Below, piece after piece: positions 13,728-21,780 of a DNA stretch of 37,147 bases. The translations under genes and the position numbers were made by a program. The notes below the pieces were generated by a model. That model ran no database searches. It was not told the origin of the DNA and saw nothing but the letters and a program-made list of their open reading frames with translations. The stretch spans positions 1 to 37,147 of the forward strand of contig NZ_AKJC01000076.1 of NCBI RefSeq assembly GCF_000282535.1. Reading direction: 5' to 3'. Source of the stretch: Pseudomonas sp. GM84. Its GTDB lineage: Bacteria; Pseudomonadota; Gammaproteobacteria; Pseudomonadales; Pseudomonadaceae. The stretch's first letter is position 1; the number at the start of each line of letters is the position of its first letter.

Positions 13728-13965
13728 TCGGGTGACTGGAACGCAGTGCGTGCAGTTGCCCGACCAGGTTCACGACATCGCGGCAACTGTTGAGGTTCTG
13801 CAACGACACCCCGGTGAGTACAACGCCCTCCTCCAGGTTTTGCCCCTGGCCCAGCCGGATGGTCAGGCTGACGCCATCCGTGCAGCTCACTTCACAGCGA
13901 TCAGGCAGGCAGGCTTGCTCGATCAATTGCCGCATTTCGAGCATCGAAACTCCTATCAACGACAT
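13705..13965 (-). CDS. DUF1652 family protein
   Basis: This short protein (86 residues) matches the Pseudomonas DUF1652 pattern: MLEMRQLIEQACLPDRCEV at the start, then a beta-rich stretch with SLTIRL and GVSLQNLNS, then LVGQLHALR. Function is unknown. Two starts are credible: ATG 13965 with GAGGG seven bases upstream, and ATG 13944 with AGGAG five bases upstream, giving 79 residues. The frame is open to 14076 but without signal. Confidence 0.8.
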   Translation of the reverse strand: MSLIGVSMLEMRQLIEQACLPDRCEVSCTDGVSLTIRLGQGQNLEEGVVLTGVSLQNLNSCRDVVNLVGQLHALRSSHPTSLRAMA

Positions 13966-14300
13966 GGTACGACCCTCTCTGTACTGGATGGCCTGTTGTA
14001 TGTGGTTACGCCCTTGGCAGGCAGGGTGCCAATTGATAATGCGCATGCCCAAGCGGCCGTCCATGCGCCGGGGCAATCGTAGTGCGGGAGATCATCTAGC
14101 ACCTTAGTGGAAGAACCCTGGCTGGCCATGACCGTTCGATCGAATGATGGCACTTGCAGACAGACGGTCGGCAATGCGCCATCTGTCGTGCGTTGGGCTG
14201 TCCGGATCAAACTTTTTCAGCGTTTCGAGGCTCCCACTTTTCAAGCCGGAGCACTTATCGCACCTGACCTTCCACCGTTGCGCAGGACTTCGAATACCCG
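13966..14300. other. Intergenic stretch without a supported gene
   Basis: This stretch separates the divergent DUF1652 and DUF6555 genes and probably holds both promoters. Short open frames on both strands lack a ribosome-binding site and have no family resemblance. I see no RNA gene or strong repeat. Confidence 0.6.
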
Positions 14301-14528
14301 ATGATCGACGCCAAACTCTACGTGATCGACTATCAGCTGCATGGCAAGCCCAAGTCATTCATCATCCGTGCCGACCGTATGGATAACGCCGAAGCGTGGC
14401 ACTGGGCCAGCTGTGATGCCGGCCTGGGCCGTATCGGTCGCTATAGCCACGAGAAAGTCCGCAAGGTGAGCAAGCCGTTGGCCGAGCGCTTCGGCATCAG
14501 CGAGGTGAGTTGGCGGCAGTCGGGCTGA
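14301..14528 (+). CDS. DUF6555-like small protein
   Basis: This 75-residue protein has the layout of a small Pseudomonas family of unknown function: KLYVIDYQLHGKPKSFIIR, then DNAEAWHWASCDAG, then KVRKVSKPLAERFGI. It has no signal peptide or membrane segment. The Shine-Dalgarno is weak (AGGAC about 12 bases upstream). Its last 32 bases overlap the 3' end of the convergent alkA gene. Confidence 0.75.
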   Translation: MIDAKLYVIDYQLHGKPKSFIIRADRMDNAEAWHWASCDAGLGRIGRYSHEKVRKVSKPLAERFGISEVSWRQSG

Positions 14529-15426
14529 GGTCGGCGAGCGAAGCCCACAAGTGCTGTGCGGCATAGGCCCGCCAAGGTCGCCAGGCCAGGGCACGTTCGC
14601 CCAGGTGCGCGTCGGGCCCCTCCTGCAGACGCAGCGCCTTGACCAGGGCCACATCCCCCAAAGGCAATGCGTCTTGCGCGCCGATCTGGCGCAGGGCCAG
14701 GTAGTGGGCACTCCAGGGGCCGATGCCTTTGAGTCGGCAGAGGTTGGTCAGCACGGTTTCAAGGGGCTGGTCGGGGTGCAACAGGTCAGGTTGCTCCAAC
14801 AAGGCGCGGGCTATGTTGCCGAGCGTCATGGCGCGTGAACGGGGCATGCCGAGGTTTTCCAGTGGCGCGGCGGCAATCACCTCAAGCGTGGGAAAAACAT
14901 GGGTCAGGCCGCTGGCCTGCAGCCGCAGAGGCTGGCCGTGGCGCGCCACCAGGCGCCCGGCCAGGGTCATGGCGCCCGCCACGCTGATCTGCTGGCCCAG
15001 CACGGTACGCATGGCTTGTTCGCCAGCGTCCCATCCCTTGGGCACACGCAGGCCGGGGCGTGCGGCAAGCAACCTGGCCATCAGCGGGTCTGCCGCCAAG
15101 CCTTGGGCAATATGCGCAGGGTTGCTGTCCAGGTCGAACACGCGGCGGATGCGCGCGATCAGTGCCGGTATAGCGGCACTGGATACACCGGTCAGCCGTA
15201 CATATAAACGGTGACCCCGCGCGGGCCTGGCCTCCAGCAAGGCATGCCGTCCGGCGACCACCAGGGTGCGCCGGTACACGCCTTCGCTGAAGGTTTCGAT
15301 ACCAGGGATACAGCGGGCGGCCAGAAAGGCCAGGGTCGAAGGCCAATGGTACGGCGCACGGTAACGCAGCCACAGGGTGTGCTGGTTATGCCTGGAGGTA
15401 CGCCGTACAGCGAGCAAGGGGTTCAT
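14497..15426 (-). CDS. alkA: DNA-3-methyladenine glycosylase II (AlkA)
   Basis: The enzyme removes alkylated bases from DNA in base excision repair. From ATG 15426 it has 309 residues, close to E. coli AlkA (282). An AlkA N-terminal domain (about 1-110) is followed by the HhH-GPD fold. The hairpin-helix-hairpin is LKGIGPWSAHY at 232-242, the conserved GEQAMRTVLGQQIS is at 135-148, and the catalytic aspartate is D258 in PLGDVAL. The frame remains open to 15471, but that start would overlap the pirin gene by 38 bases; the start at 15426 leaves seven. Neither has a good Shine-Dalgarno, so translation may be coupled to the pirin gene. A second, smaller glycosylase lies beside ada at 29473. Confidence 0.9.
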   Translation of the reverse strand: MNPLLAVRRTSRHNQHTLWLRYRAPYHWPSTLAFLAARCIPGIETFSEGVYRRTLVVAGRHALLEARPARGHRLYVRLTGVSSAAIPALIARIRRVFDLDSNPAHIAQGLAADPLMARLLAARPGLRVPKGWDAGEQAMRTVLGQQISVAGAMTLAGRLVARHGQPLRLQASGLTHVFPTLEVIAAAPLENLGMPRSRAMTLGNIARALLEQPDLLHPDQPLETVLTNLCRLKGIGPWSAHYLALRQIGAQDALPLGDVALVKALRLQEGPDAHLGERALAWRPWRAYAAQHLWASLADLSPTAANSPR

Positions 15427-15433
15427 CGGGCAA

Positions 15434-16297
15434 TCATGCCATCTGCCCAAATCGCCCTCCATGGAAATCATCGAACGCTTCGGCGATTTCTTCCTGACTG
15501 TTCATCACGAAAGGGCCATAGCCGACGATAGGCTCATCGATGGGCTCGCCACTGAGCAGCAGCACGCAAGCGTCCTCCAGCACCTCCAGCGCCACCCCCT
15601 CGCCTGCCCGTTCCAGCAGCACCAGGCTCGCAGGACCTGCGTCGCGTTCGCCGTTGACCCGCAGCTTGCCGCGCAGCACCACCAGCGCGGCATTGCGGCC
15701 TGCGGCAACAGGTAGCTGCACGCTGGCACCGGCCGTCAGGCGCATGTCCCAGACATCCATGGCGGTGAAGGTGCGCGCCGGCCCTGGCTGCCCGCCATAG
15801 CTGCCCGCGATGACCCGCAGGGTGCCTGCGTTGCTTTCCAGCGAGACGACCGGAATGTCCTCGGCCAGCAGCGTCTGGTAGCCCGCCGCCGCACGCTTGT
15901 CGCGTGCCGGCAGGTTGACCCACAACTGCACCATTTCCAGCGTGCCGCCACTGCGGGCGAACGCCGGCGCATGAAACTCTTCATGGAGGATGCCGTTGGC
16001 GGCGGTCATCCATTGCACATCGCCGGGGCCGATCAGGCCACCCGCGCCGGTCGAGTCACGGTGCTCCAGTTCGCCCTGGTAGACGATGGTCACCGTCTCG
16101 AAGCCGCGGTGCGGGTGCTGGCCGACGCCGCGCCGGGCATGGGTGGGCGTGAAGTCGTGCGGGCCGGCGTAGTCCAGCAGCAGGAACGGGCTGATCTGGC
16201 TGGCCAGGTTGTCGTAGGTGAACAGGCTGCGCACCGGGAAGCCGTCGCCTACCCAATGGGCATTCGGGCTGTGGTGGATACCCAGGATCTTTTTCAT
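15434..16297 (-). CDS. Pirin family protein
   Basis: This 287-residue bicupin protein has the pirin metal site: H61 and H63 in HPHRGFE, H105 and E107 in GILHEEFHAP, matching H56/H58/H101/E103 of human pirin. Bacterial pirins bind iron or another metal and some act as quercetin dioxygenases or as partners of metabolic enzymes. The substrate is not predictable here. AGGAG lies eight bases before the ATG. The gene runs straight into alkA, and a short palindrome lies about 80 bases upstream. Confidence 0.93.
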   Translation of the reverse strand: MKKILGIHHSPNAHWVGDGFPVRSLFTYDNLASQISPFLLLDYAGPHDFTPTHARRGVGQHPHRGFETVTIVYQGELEHRDSTGAGGLIGPGDVQWMTAANGILHEEFHAPAFARSGGTLEMVQLWVNLPARDKRAAAGYQTLLAEDIPVVSLESNAGTLRVIAGSYGGQPGPARTFTAMDVWDMRLTAGASVQLPVAAGRNAALVVLRGKLRVNGERDAGPASLVLLERAGEGVALEVLEDACVLLLSGEPIDEPIVGYGPFVMNSQEEIAEAFDDFHGGRFGQMA

Positions 16298-16375
16298 GAG
16301 AAGTCTCCTCTCTTGGCTGGGTTCACCTTACCAGTGCGCACAATCAGTCAGTAGCCGGCCTAAATGGCACTGATC

Positions 16376-16391
16376 GTTCCACCAGTGGAAC
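16376..16391. promoter_or_regulatory. Palindrome GTTCCAC-CA-GTGGAAC upstream of pirin
   Basis: The 7-base arms are perfect around two bases, in the 100-base gap between the hydrolase stop and the pirin start. Its compactness suits a dimeric repressor operator better than an RNA hairpin. It could still form a six-pair stem at the hydrolase 3' end. Confidence 0.35.
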
Positions 16392-16397
16392 AGTTGC

Positions 16398-17270
16398 TCA
16401 GCTTTGCAGGAAATCGACCACCTGTTCTGCCGCCATGGTCGGGTCTTCCTGCATGAAACAGTGCCCACCGGCCACCTCGCGGGCCGTCACCCGTGGGTTC
16501 AGGCGCCCCAGCCGTTGCACCGAGTGCGGCACGAAGGGGTAGGTCTGCTGGCCATAGAGCACCAGGGTCGGCGCCTGGATGGCCGCCAACTGCGACCACA
16601 TGCGCGTCGGGAACGAACTGAAGATATCCACCTCGCGGCTGGGCCGGCACTTGAGCACCACGCCTTCGCCACAATCGCCCAGCGCGTGTTCGACGTAAGC
16701 GCGCAACGCCGCGTCGTTCCAGCCCTTGAAGATCCCTCGCCCCTGCAACGAAGCCAGCGCCGCTTCGCGGTCCGGCCAATGGCTGCGACGGCTGGCGGCC
16801 TTGCGCGCCAACGCATGGCGACGGTGCAGGCCCAGCCGTGCAGCAATCCCCATGGCACCGATCATGCGCCGGCTGAAGAGCACCGGGTCGAGCAGCACGG
16901 CGCGTTCGAACGCGCCCGGGGCGCTGGCCAGGATCAGCCCGGTGAGCACGCCACCAAAGCTGTGCCCCGCCGCATAACGCGGCACTTCACCGTACTCGCC
17001 CTGCCCGCTTTCGAACGCTTCCAGGGCCAATTCAGCGGTGCGGTTCCAGCCACGAAACGCATCACCGTGGTCGCTGTCGCCATGACCCTGGACATCGCAC
17101 AGCCACAGGTCGAAATGCTCGGCCAGGTTCATCAGCAGGGGCTGGTAGGCCAGGCAGCAGAAGCCGTTGCCGTGCAGAAAATGCAGCAACGGCTTGCCGC
17201 TGGCCGGCGAGCGCCAGCCACGCAGGGTGAAGCCTTCGGAGCATTCGTGGGACCAGGGAATCAATTGCAT
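16398..17270 (-). CDS. Alpha/beta-fold hydrolase
   Basis: The 290-residue hydrolase has an oxyanion segment HGNGF at 33-37, nucleophile S104 in the elbow GHSFGG, and histidine H270 in AGGHCFMQ. The usual acid position after the sixth strand reads YGQQTYPF and has no aspartate, so the third triad member may be D128 or be absent. No signal peptide is present, so it is cytosolic. The substrate is unknown. No clear Shine-Dalgarno is seen before the ATG. It follows the LysE gene by 24 bases on the same strand. Confidence 0.85.
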   Translation of the reverse strand: MQLIPWSHECSEGFTLRGWRSPASGKPLLHFLHGNGFCCLAYQPLLMNLAEHFDLWLCDVQGHGDSDHGDAFRGWNRTAELALEAFESGQGEYGEVPRYAAGHSFGGVLTGLILASAPGAFERAVLLDPVLFSRRMIGAMGIAARLGLHRRHALARKAASRRSHWPDREAALASLQGRGIFKGWNDAALRAYVEHALGDCGEGVVLKCRPSREVDIFSSFPTRMWSQLAAIQAPTLVLYGQQTYPFVPHSVQRLGRLNPRVTAREVAGGHCFMQEDPTMAAEQVVDFLQS

Positions 17271-17294
17271 CGGATTACTGTACTCGGCGGTCTG

Positions 17295-17921
17295 TCAAGA
17301 CGCCGATTCTACAAACAGCAGCGGATAAAGCGAAATCACCAGCAACAGGGCCATCAAGACATTGAACAGCATCAGCCAGCGCGGGTTCTGAAGCAGCCTG
17401 CGCAGGGCACTGCCGAACATGACCCAGACGCCGACGCTGGGCAGGTTGACCAGGGCGAACAGCGCGGCAATGACGATCACGTTCATCACGTAACCCTGGG
17501 CCGGGGTGTAGGTGGTGATGGCGCCCACGGCCATGACCCAGGCCTTCGGGTTGACCCACTGGAAGGCTGCCGCGCCCCAGAAGCTCAAAGGCTTGCGGGC
17601 ATTGGGCGAGTCGGCGCCGAGCGGCCCGGAGGTGGCGATCTTCCAGGCCAGGTAAAGCAGGTAGGCGGCGCCGACGTAGCGCAGCACGGTGTAGAGCACC
17701 GGCCAGGCCTTGAACACCTCGCCCAGGCCCAGGCCGACCGCCAGCACCATGACCATGAAGCCGAGACTGATACCCAGGGCATGCGGGATCGAGCGGCGCA
17801 CGCCGAAATTCACGCCCGACGCCAGCAGCATGGTGTTGTTCGGCCCGGGGGTGATCGAGGACACGAAGGCAAACAGCACGAAGGCTGTGAGCAGATCGGC
17901 AGAGGCAAGCATGGCAGGCAT
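17295..17921 (-). CDS. LysE/RhtB-family amino-acid exporter
   Basis: The protein has 208 residues and about six membrane helices. The family signature SITPGPNNTMLLASG is at about 22-36, and VNPKAW at about 123-128. These proteins export amino acids or their derivatives; the substrate cannot be read from sequence. ATG 17912 (three codons in) is about equally well placed relative to a GGA. A second member of the family is at 35535. Confidence 0.9.
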   Translation of the reverse strand: MPAMLASADLLTAFVLFAFVSSITPGPNNTMLLASGVNFGVRRSIPHALGISLGFMVMVLAVGLGLGEVFKAWPVLYTVLRYVGAAYLLYLAWKIATSGPLGADSPNARKPLSFWGAAAFQWVNPKAWVMAVGAITTYTPAQGYVMNVIVIAALFALVNLPSVGVWVMFGSALRRLLQNPRWLMLFNVLMALLLVISLYPLLFVESAS

Positions 17922-18045
17922 TCCAGTATCGTTATATGTGCTGTCACACTAACGGAGTCGCCCTGCCCTGCGACCGGTACAGTTACGTTAAATTATGCAG
18001 ATACACATGACTGTACCGCCACCTCTGAGCACAAGGAACATGAGC

Positions 18046-18525
18046 ATGAGCCTGAACATTCGCCCCGCGGTACGTACCGATGCCGCTCAGATTCTGGCGT
18101 TCATCACCGAACTGGCCGACTACGAACGCGCTCGCCATGAAGTGATCGCCAGTGTTGCCGATATTGAGCGTAGCTTGTTCGATGAAGGCAGCACGGTGCA
18201 GAGCCTGATCTGCGAGCGCGAGGGGCAGGCGATTGGCTTTGCCGTGTACTTCTACAGCTATTCGACCTGGCTGGGGCGCAATGGCATTTACCTGGAAGAC
18301 TTGTACATCACCCCAGAGCAACGCGGTGGCGGCGCTGGACGCGAGCTGTTGCGGCATATCGCTCGCGAAGCGGTTGAGAACAGCTGCGGGCGGCTTGAGT
18401 GGAGCGTGCTGGACTGGAACGCGCCCGCGATCGGGTTCTACGAGTCGTTGGGGGCCGAGGCGCAGGATGAGTGGATTCGTTATCGCCTGGATGGGGAGAA
18501 ATTGCGGCAGTTTGCTCAAGGTTGA
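18046..18525 (+). CDS. GNAT N-acetyltransferase (diamine/thialysine type)
   Basis: The 159-residue acetyltransferase has the acetyl-CoA loop QRGGGAG preceded by EDLYITPE, and the closing segment DWNAPAIGFYESLGA. Overall it resembles the spermidine/thialysine acetyltransferase branch (ILAFITELADYERARHEV). AAGGA lies eight bases before ATG 18046; the frame is open to 17995 with weaker starts. It converges on and overlaps the bufC gene by ten bases. Confidence 0.9.
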   Translation: MSLNIRPAVRTDAAQILAFITELADYERARHEVIASVADIERSLFDEGSTVQSLICEREGQAIGFAVYFYSYSTWLGRNGIYLEDLYITPEQRGGGAGRELLRHIAREAVENSCGRLEWSVLDWNAPAIGFYESLGAEAQDEWIRYRLDGEKLRQFAQG

Positions 18526-19331
18526 TCGATCCCTGGTAGATCGATCCCCTGTGAAAGACCGCTCCCACAGTGGTCACCTCCATAGAGCCCATTCCCAAAA
18601 CCCGCCTGGGCAATCACCAGCCCTTGGGCCCTGAAGGCATTCAGCAGCGCGAGCCCCTGCGGCTCGATCAGGGCCGGTTCGACGCCCGCCATCTGCGCCA
18701 GCGCAGCGAGATGTTCACGGCCACTGCACCGCTGCGCTTGCAATGACACCAGCAGCGCATGAGCCAGCGGCGCCAGGCGTGAGAAACGTACTTGCAGGTC
18801 TGCGCCGCGATACGCAAGCAGCAGTGTCGGCGCCTGCGGAGCCTGCTCTGGAATGCACCCAGGCCCGATCTGGCTCACCGGCCAGGCATACGCCAACGGC
18901 ATGGCCAGCCTGGACAGCACGGGCACACCGTCGAGCAGGTCAGCGTCGGGATCGTGCGCCGGATCAACCTCGTCGCTGAGTAGCAACACCGTCTCGATCC
19001 ATTCGTAGTGGGCCAGTTCCGCCACCCACCCCGCTAGATCCGCGCGGTTGTGCAGATAGTCCACCAGCTCACCCGCCAGTTGTGTGAACAGCGGCGTCTG
19101 GCAGTGATGGTTGGCGTAGAAGTCTTCCATCAGCGCCCGCCATGGGTCTGGCCCGAGGCTGGCCTGCAGCACCGGAAAACTCCCCGCCAGCATCGACTGC
19201 AGGTTGCCGAAGAACAGTCGCCGGTACACCGCCAGGCGCCGCGCCTCGATCCCCGGTGGCGGTGGGTTGGCCTGCGGGTTGCGGATGTGGCGGCTCATGC
19301 GCAACTGCTGCGCTTGCAGGGTCTCATCCAT
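18516..19331 (-). CDS. bufC: BufC/HvfC-type partner protein (DUF2063)
   Basis: The 271-residue protein begins with the DUF2063 pattern ([25 protein letters not shown], then EDFYANH and [12 protein letters not shown]). In characterised bufferin and HvfA systems this protein binds the MNIO enzyme and recognises the precursor peptide. The ATG overlaps the bufB stop by eight bases (ATGGATGA), which implies coupled translation. The last 21 or so residues (from GGDHCGSG) are encoded by a degenerate REP element and are probably a strain-specific tail. Confidence 0.88.
   Translation of the reverse strand: MDETLQAQQLRMSRHIRNPQANPPPPGIEARRLAVYRRLFFGNLQSMLAGSFPVLQASLGPDPWRALMEDFYANHHCQTPLFTQLAGELVDYLHNRADLAGWVAELAHYEWIETVLLLSDEVDPAHDPDADLLDGVPVLSRLAMPLAYAWPVSQIGPGCIPEQAPQAPTLLLAYRGADLQVRFSRLAPLAHALLVSLQAQRCSGREHLAALAQMAGVEPALIEPQGLALLNAFRAQGLVIAQAGFGNGLYGGDHCGSGLSQGIDLPGIDQP
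18540..18573 (-). repeat. Degenerate REP within the 3' end of bufC
   Basis: The minus strand reads CTGTGGGAGCGGTC followed by TTTCACAGGGGATC, a decayed P. putida REP head. The bufC frame passes through it before reaching its stop at 18516. The direct repeat GATCGATC(C) lies next to it. Confidence 0.55.
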
Positions 19332-20169
19332 GACGCGGCTCCCGTGCCTGTAACGCGGTCTGCAGGCAGCGAATGTGCTGCACTTCACCCAGCAACTCGG
19401 GCAGCGGCGGCAGGTTGAAGTCGCGCTCCAGCAGCGTCGGTCGCGGGCCCAGGTATTGGTAGGCGCTGGCCAGCAAGGCCCAGACATCGGGCTGGACGCT
19501 GGCACCGTGGGTGTCGATCTTCAGGTCTGGCGCTTCGTCGTAGTGCCCGGCCACGTGCAGGCAGGCCACCCGCTCGGCGGGTATTCGGGCGAGAAAATCC
19601 AAGGCGTCGTAGCCGTGGTTGCAGGCATTGACCACCAGGTTGTTGACGTCCAGCAACAGGTCGCAATCGGCTTCGCTCAACACGGCCTGGAGAAAGTCGA
19701 TCTCGCTCATCGCCTGGTAAGGCGCGGCGTAGTAAGAGATGTTTTCCACGGCGATCCGCCGGCCCAGGGCGTCCTGCACCTCGCCGATACGCCGGGCGGT
19801 ATGGCGCACGGCTTCGTCGGTGAAGGGCATGGGGATCAGGTCATAGAGATGGCCTTCATCGGCGCAGTAGCTCAGGTGCTCGCTGAACAGCGGCACCCGG
19901 TAACGGTCGAGAAACACGCGAATCTGCCGCAGGAAGGCGTGGTCGAGCGGCGTGGGGCCGCCCAGCGAGAGCGACAGGCCGTGGCAGGCCAGGGGAAAGC
20001 GCTCGGCCAGTTGCGCAAGGCCCTGGCCATAGGTGCCACCTACGCCGATCCAGTTGTCCGGCGCGCATTCGAGAAAATCGACGGCCCCGCTGTCGAGGGC
20101 CAGCAGCTCGGGCAGCAGCGCCCGACGCAGGCCAAGGCCGGCGCCCTGCAGGGAGGGAGGTGTGTGCAT
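19324..20169 (-). CDS. bufB: MNIO (DUF692) multinuclear iron oxidase, BufB/HvfB type
   Basis: The 281-residue TIM-barrel enzyme belongs to the multinuclear non-haem iron oxidases. Metal-ligand segments are visible: [36 protein letters not shown], and HVAGHYDE followed by DTHG. In Haemophilus HvfB and Caulobacter bufferin enzymes, members convert cysteines of EGKCG-type precursors into copper-binding heterocycles or oxazolone/thioamide groups. The precursor gene lies 63 bases upstream and bufC overlaps downstream. AGGAG lies seven bases before the ATG. Confidence 0.93.
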   Translation of the reverse strand: MHTPPSLQGAGLGLRRALLPELLALDSGAVDFLECAPDNWIGVGGTYGQGLAQLAERFPLACHGLSLSLGGPTPLDHAFLRQIRVFLDRYRVPLFSEHLSYCADEGHLYDLIPMPFTDEAVRHTARRIGEVQDALGRRIAVENISYYAAPYQAMSEIDFLQAVLSEADCDLLLDVNNLVVNACNHGYDALDFLARIPAERVACLHVAGHYDEAPDLKIDTHGASVQPDVWALLASAYQYLGPRPTLLERDFNLPPLPELLGEVQHIRCLQTALQAREPRHG

Positions 20170-20194
20170 GGTCAGGCTCCTGGGCGCGAAGTGC

Positions 20195-20219
20195 CCTCCC
20201 CGGCATCTACCCGGGGAGG
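20195..20219. promoter_or_regulatory. Hairpin between precursor gene and bufB
   Basis: CCTCCCCGG pairs perfectly with CCGGGGAGG around seven bases. No T-run follows, so it is more likely to protect the 3' end of the precursor message or attenuate downstream transcription than to terminate fully. Such a site would give more precursor than enzyme. Confidence 0.55.
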
Positions 20220-20232
20220 ATGCGGGCGAGGG

Positions 20233-20697
20233 TCAGTTTTTGGCCTGGCTCAGTTTGCCGTACAAGTCGGCAGGGAACGGCTTGCCGCTGGCGTCGAACT
20301 GGCCCTTGCGGAACTGGTACACCTCGCCCTCGGACAGGTAGCCGTCGTGGTCGGCGTCGATGGCGTCGAATTCGGCATTGGCGCCGGGGGCTTTCGCCAA
20401 CAGCTCGGCACGGGACACCCGGCCGTCATGGTCGCTGTCGGTACGTGCGAACGAAGCGTCACCGCACTTGCCTTCGCCACACTTGCCTTCGGCCTGGGTG
20501 GCTTTGGCCGAGGCGCCGCCGGCACCGCATTTGCCCTCGCCACATTTGCCCTCGCCGGCCTTTTCTGCGGCGGCGAGTTGGTAACCTTGCGGCAGCGGTT
20601 CGACGGCGAAGGCCGAAGCCGTGAGGTTGATGCCGCCAAGCAAGGCGATGCTCAGCAGGCCAAGGCGGGTCTTGTTTGGACGTTGGATACGGGACAT
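20233..20697 (-). CDS. HvfA/bufferin-type RiPP precursor with four EGKCG motifs and two EF-hands
   Basis: The protein has 154 residues from ATG 20697 (AGGAG seven bases upstream). A Sec signal peptide (about 1-31) is followed by two paired EGKCG blocks: C52/C57 and C73/C78, the only cysteines. Two canonical EF-hand loops follow, D87-D89-D91-G-R-V-S95-E98 and D114-D116-D118-G-Y-L-S122-E125. In known systems the EGKCG cysteines are modified by the MNIO enzyme to bind copper, and the signal peptide serves as leader. The EF-hands suggest the product also binds calcium or another divalent ion. Copper sequestration in the periplasm is inferred from the family. Confidence 0.88.
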   Translation of the reverse strand: MSRIQRPNKTRLGLLSIALLGGINLTASAFAVEPLPQGYQLAAAEKAGEGKCGEGKCGAGGASAKATQAEGKCGEGKCGDASFARTDSDHDGRVSRAELLAKAPGANAEFDAIDADHDGYLSEGEVYQFRKGQFDASGKPFPADLYGKLSQAKN

Positions 20698-20856
20698 GGT
20701 GCTTCTCCTGAGTACGGTCATGCCGCTAGGGCGATAGAGCCAGGGAACGCAGCCATCGGGCTGTTCGTTCGGGCTGACTCATTTGGCCTCAGGTGTGTAT
20801 CCGGGGCGTATCAGGATGCAACGCGATTTGTAAGCGAACCGGTCATGCGGGGGGGC

Positions 20857-20874
20857 GTGATACACAGTGATACA
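20857..20874. promoter_or_regulatory. Direct repeat GTGATACA with 10-bp period
   Basis: Two copies of GTGATACA start at 20857 and 20867, about one helical turn apart, upstream of the RiPP precursor gene. Related GTATC elements occur at 20798-20812. The arrangement suits tandem binding by an activator. I see no ECF sigma factor gene nearby, although some bufferin operons use one. Confidence 0.3.
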
Positions 20875-20879
20875 CCGGC

Positions 20880-21656
20880 TCAGCCGATGCTCACCGCCTG
20901 GCTCACTTCCATCAGCAGCGGCACCAGTTCCTGTTCCACCTTTTCCTCCGGCCAGGCACTGAGCTGCGCCGTGATGTTGATGGCCGCCACGACCTGGAAG
21001 TGCACGTTGCGGATGGGCGCGGCGATGCCCACCTGCCCTACCAGCACTTGATCGCGGGTCAGTGCGTAGCCGTCGCGACCGGCCTCCTGCACCCGCTCGA
21101 ACAGGACCTCGCGGTCGGTTTCGGTGTGCGCGGTGTAGGCCACCGGCGCCACCTCGGCCAGGCTCGCCCGCACCCGTGCAGGCGGCAAGTCGGCCAGCAG
21201 CACGCGGCCGGCCGAAGTGCACCAGGCCGGCATGCGTCGCCCCGGCAACATCTCGGCGTGGGTCTGGTTGGGGCCAGGAATGCGCATGACGTACACGATG
21301 TCATGGCCGCTCAGGACAGACAGGTTGACCGTCAGGTTGCAACGCTCGCGAATCAATTTGAGCGCCGGCAATGCCCGGCTCACCAGCGGCGAGGCGTTGA
21401 GGTAGAGAAAGCCCAGCTCCAGCGCCTTGTGGGTCAGGCTGTAGCGCCGTGAACGTTCGTCCTTGGCCAGGTAACCCAGCTCGCACCAGGTATGGGTGAA
21501 CCGCTGGGCCGCACTCTTGGTCATGTCGCAGGCTTCGGCCAGCTCGGTCAGACCGAGCGAGGGCTGGCCATCGCGGAAAATTTCCAGCACGCGGATGCCT
21601 TTTTCCAAGGTCTCGATGAACTGTGGGTGCTGCTGTCGCGCGTCTTTTTCGGTCAC
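20880..21656 (-). CDS. IclR-family transcriptional regulator
   Basis: The protein has 258 residues from GTG 21656, chosen because AGGAGG lies nine bases upstream; an ATG at 21695 has none. A winged helix (LGLTELAEACDMTKSAAQRFTH) is followed by the IclR effector domain with typical segments (HDIVYVMRIPGP, PAWCTSAGRVLLA, VGIAAPI). It is divergent from the amidase gene, so control of the amidase and transporter is likely. The effector is probably an amide or its acid product. Confidence 0.92.
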   Translation of the reverse strand: MTEKDARQQHPQFIETLEKGIRVLEIFRDGQPSLGLTELAEACDMTKSAAQRFTHTWCELGYLAKDERSRRYSLTHKALELGFLYLNASPLVSRALPALKLIRERCNLTVNLSVLSGHDIVYVMRIPGPNQTHAEMLPGRRMPAWCTSAGRVLLADLPPARVRASLAEVAPVAYTAHTETDREVLFERVQEAGRDGYALTRDQVLVGQVGIAAPIRNVHFQVVAAINITAQLSAWPEEKVEQELVPLLMEVSQAVSIG

Positions 21657-21747
21657 GTCGCTTTGCCTCCTGCTGGGGCGCCAAGCATAGGCCATCTTGA
21701 CCGCTCACAGCGACCTGGCATATACATAGTACCACTACACGATATTT

Positions 21748-21766
21748 AGTATTGCATAGCGATACT
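21748..21766. promoter_or_regulatory. Candidate operator AGTAT-N9-ATACT before the amidase
   Basis: This AT-rich inverted repeat lies in the 124 bases between the divergent IclR and amidase genes, just upstream of the AAGGAG of the amidase. Placement suggests repression by the IclR protein. A related weaker repeat (AGTAC, GATAT) lies about 20 bases upstream. Confidence 0.35.
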
Positions 21767-21780
21767 TTAAGGAGATTTGA

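Noticed and set aside
16404..18140. Open frame of 578 codons on the plus strand
   Set aside because: It lies opposite the hydrolase and LysE genes, which have clear family motifs. It has no motif or ribosome-binding site of its own.
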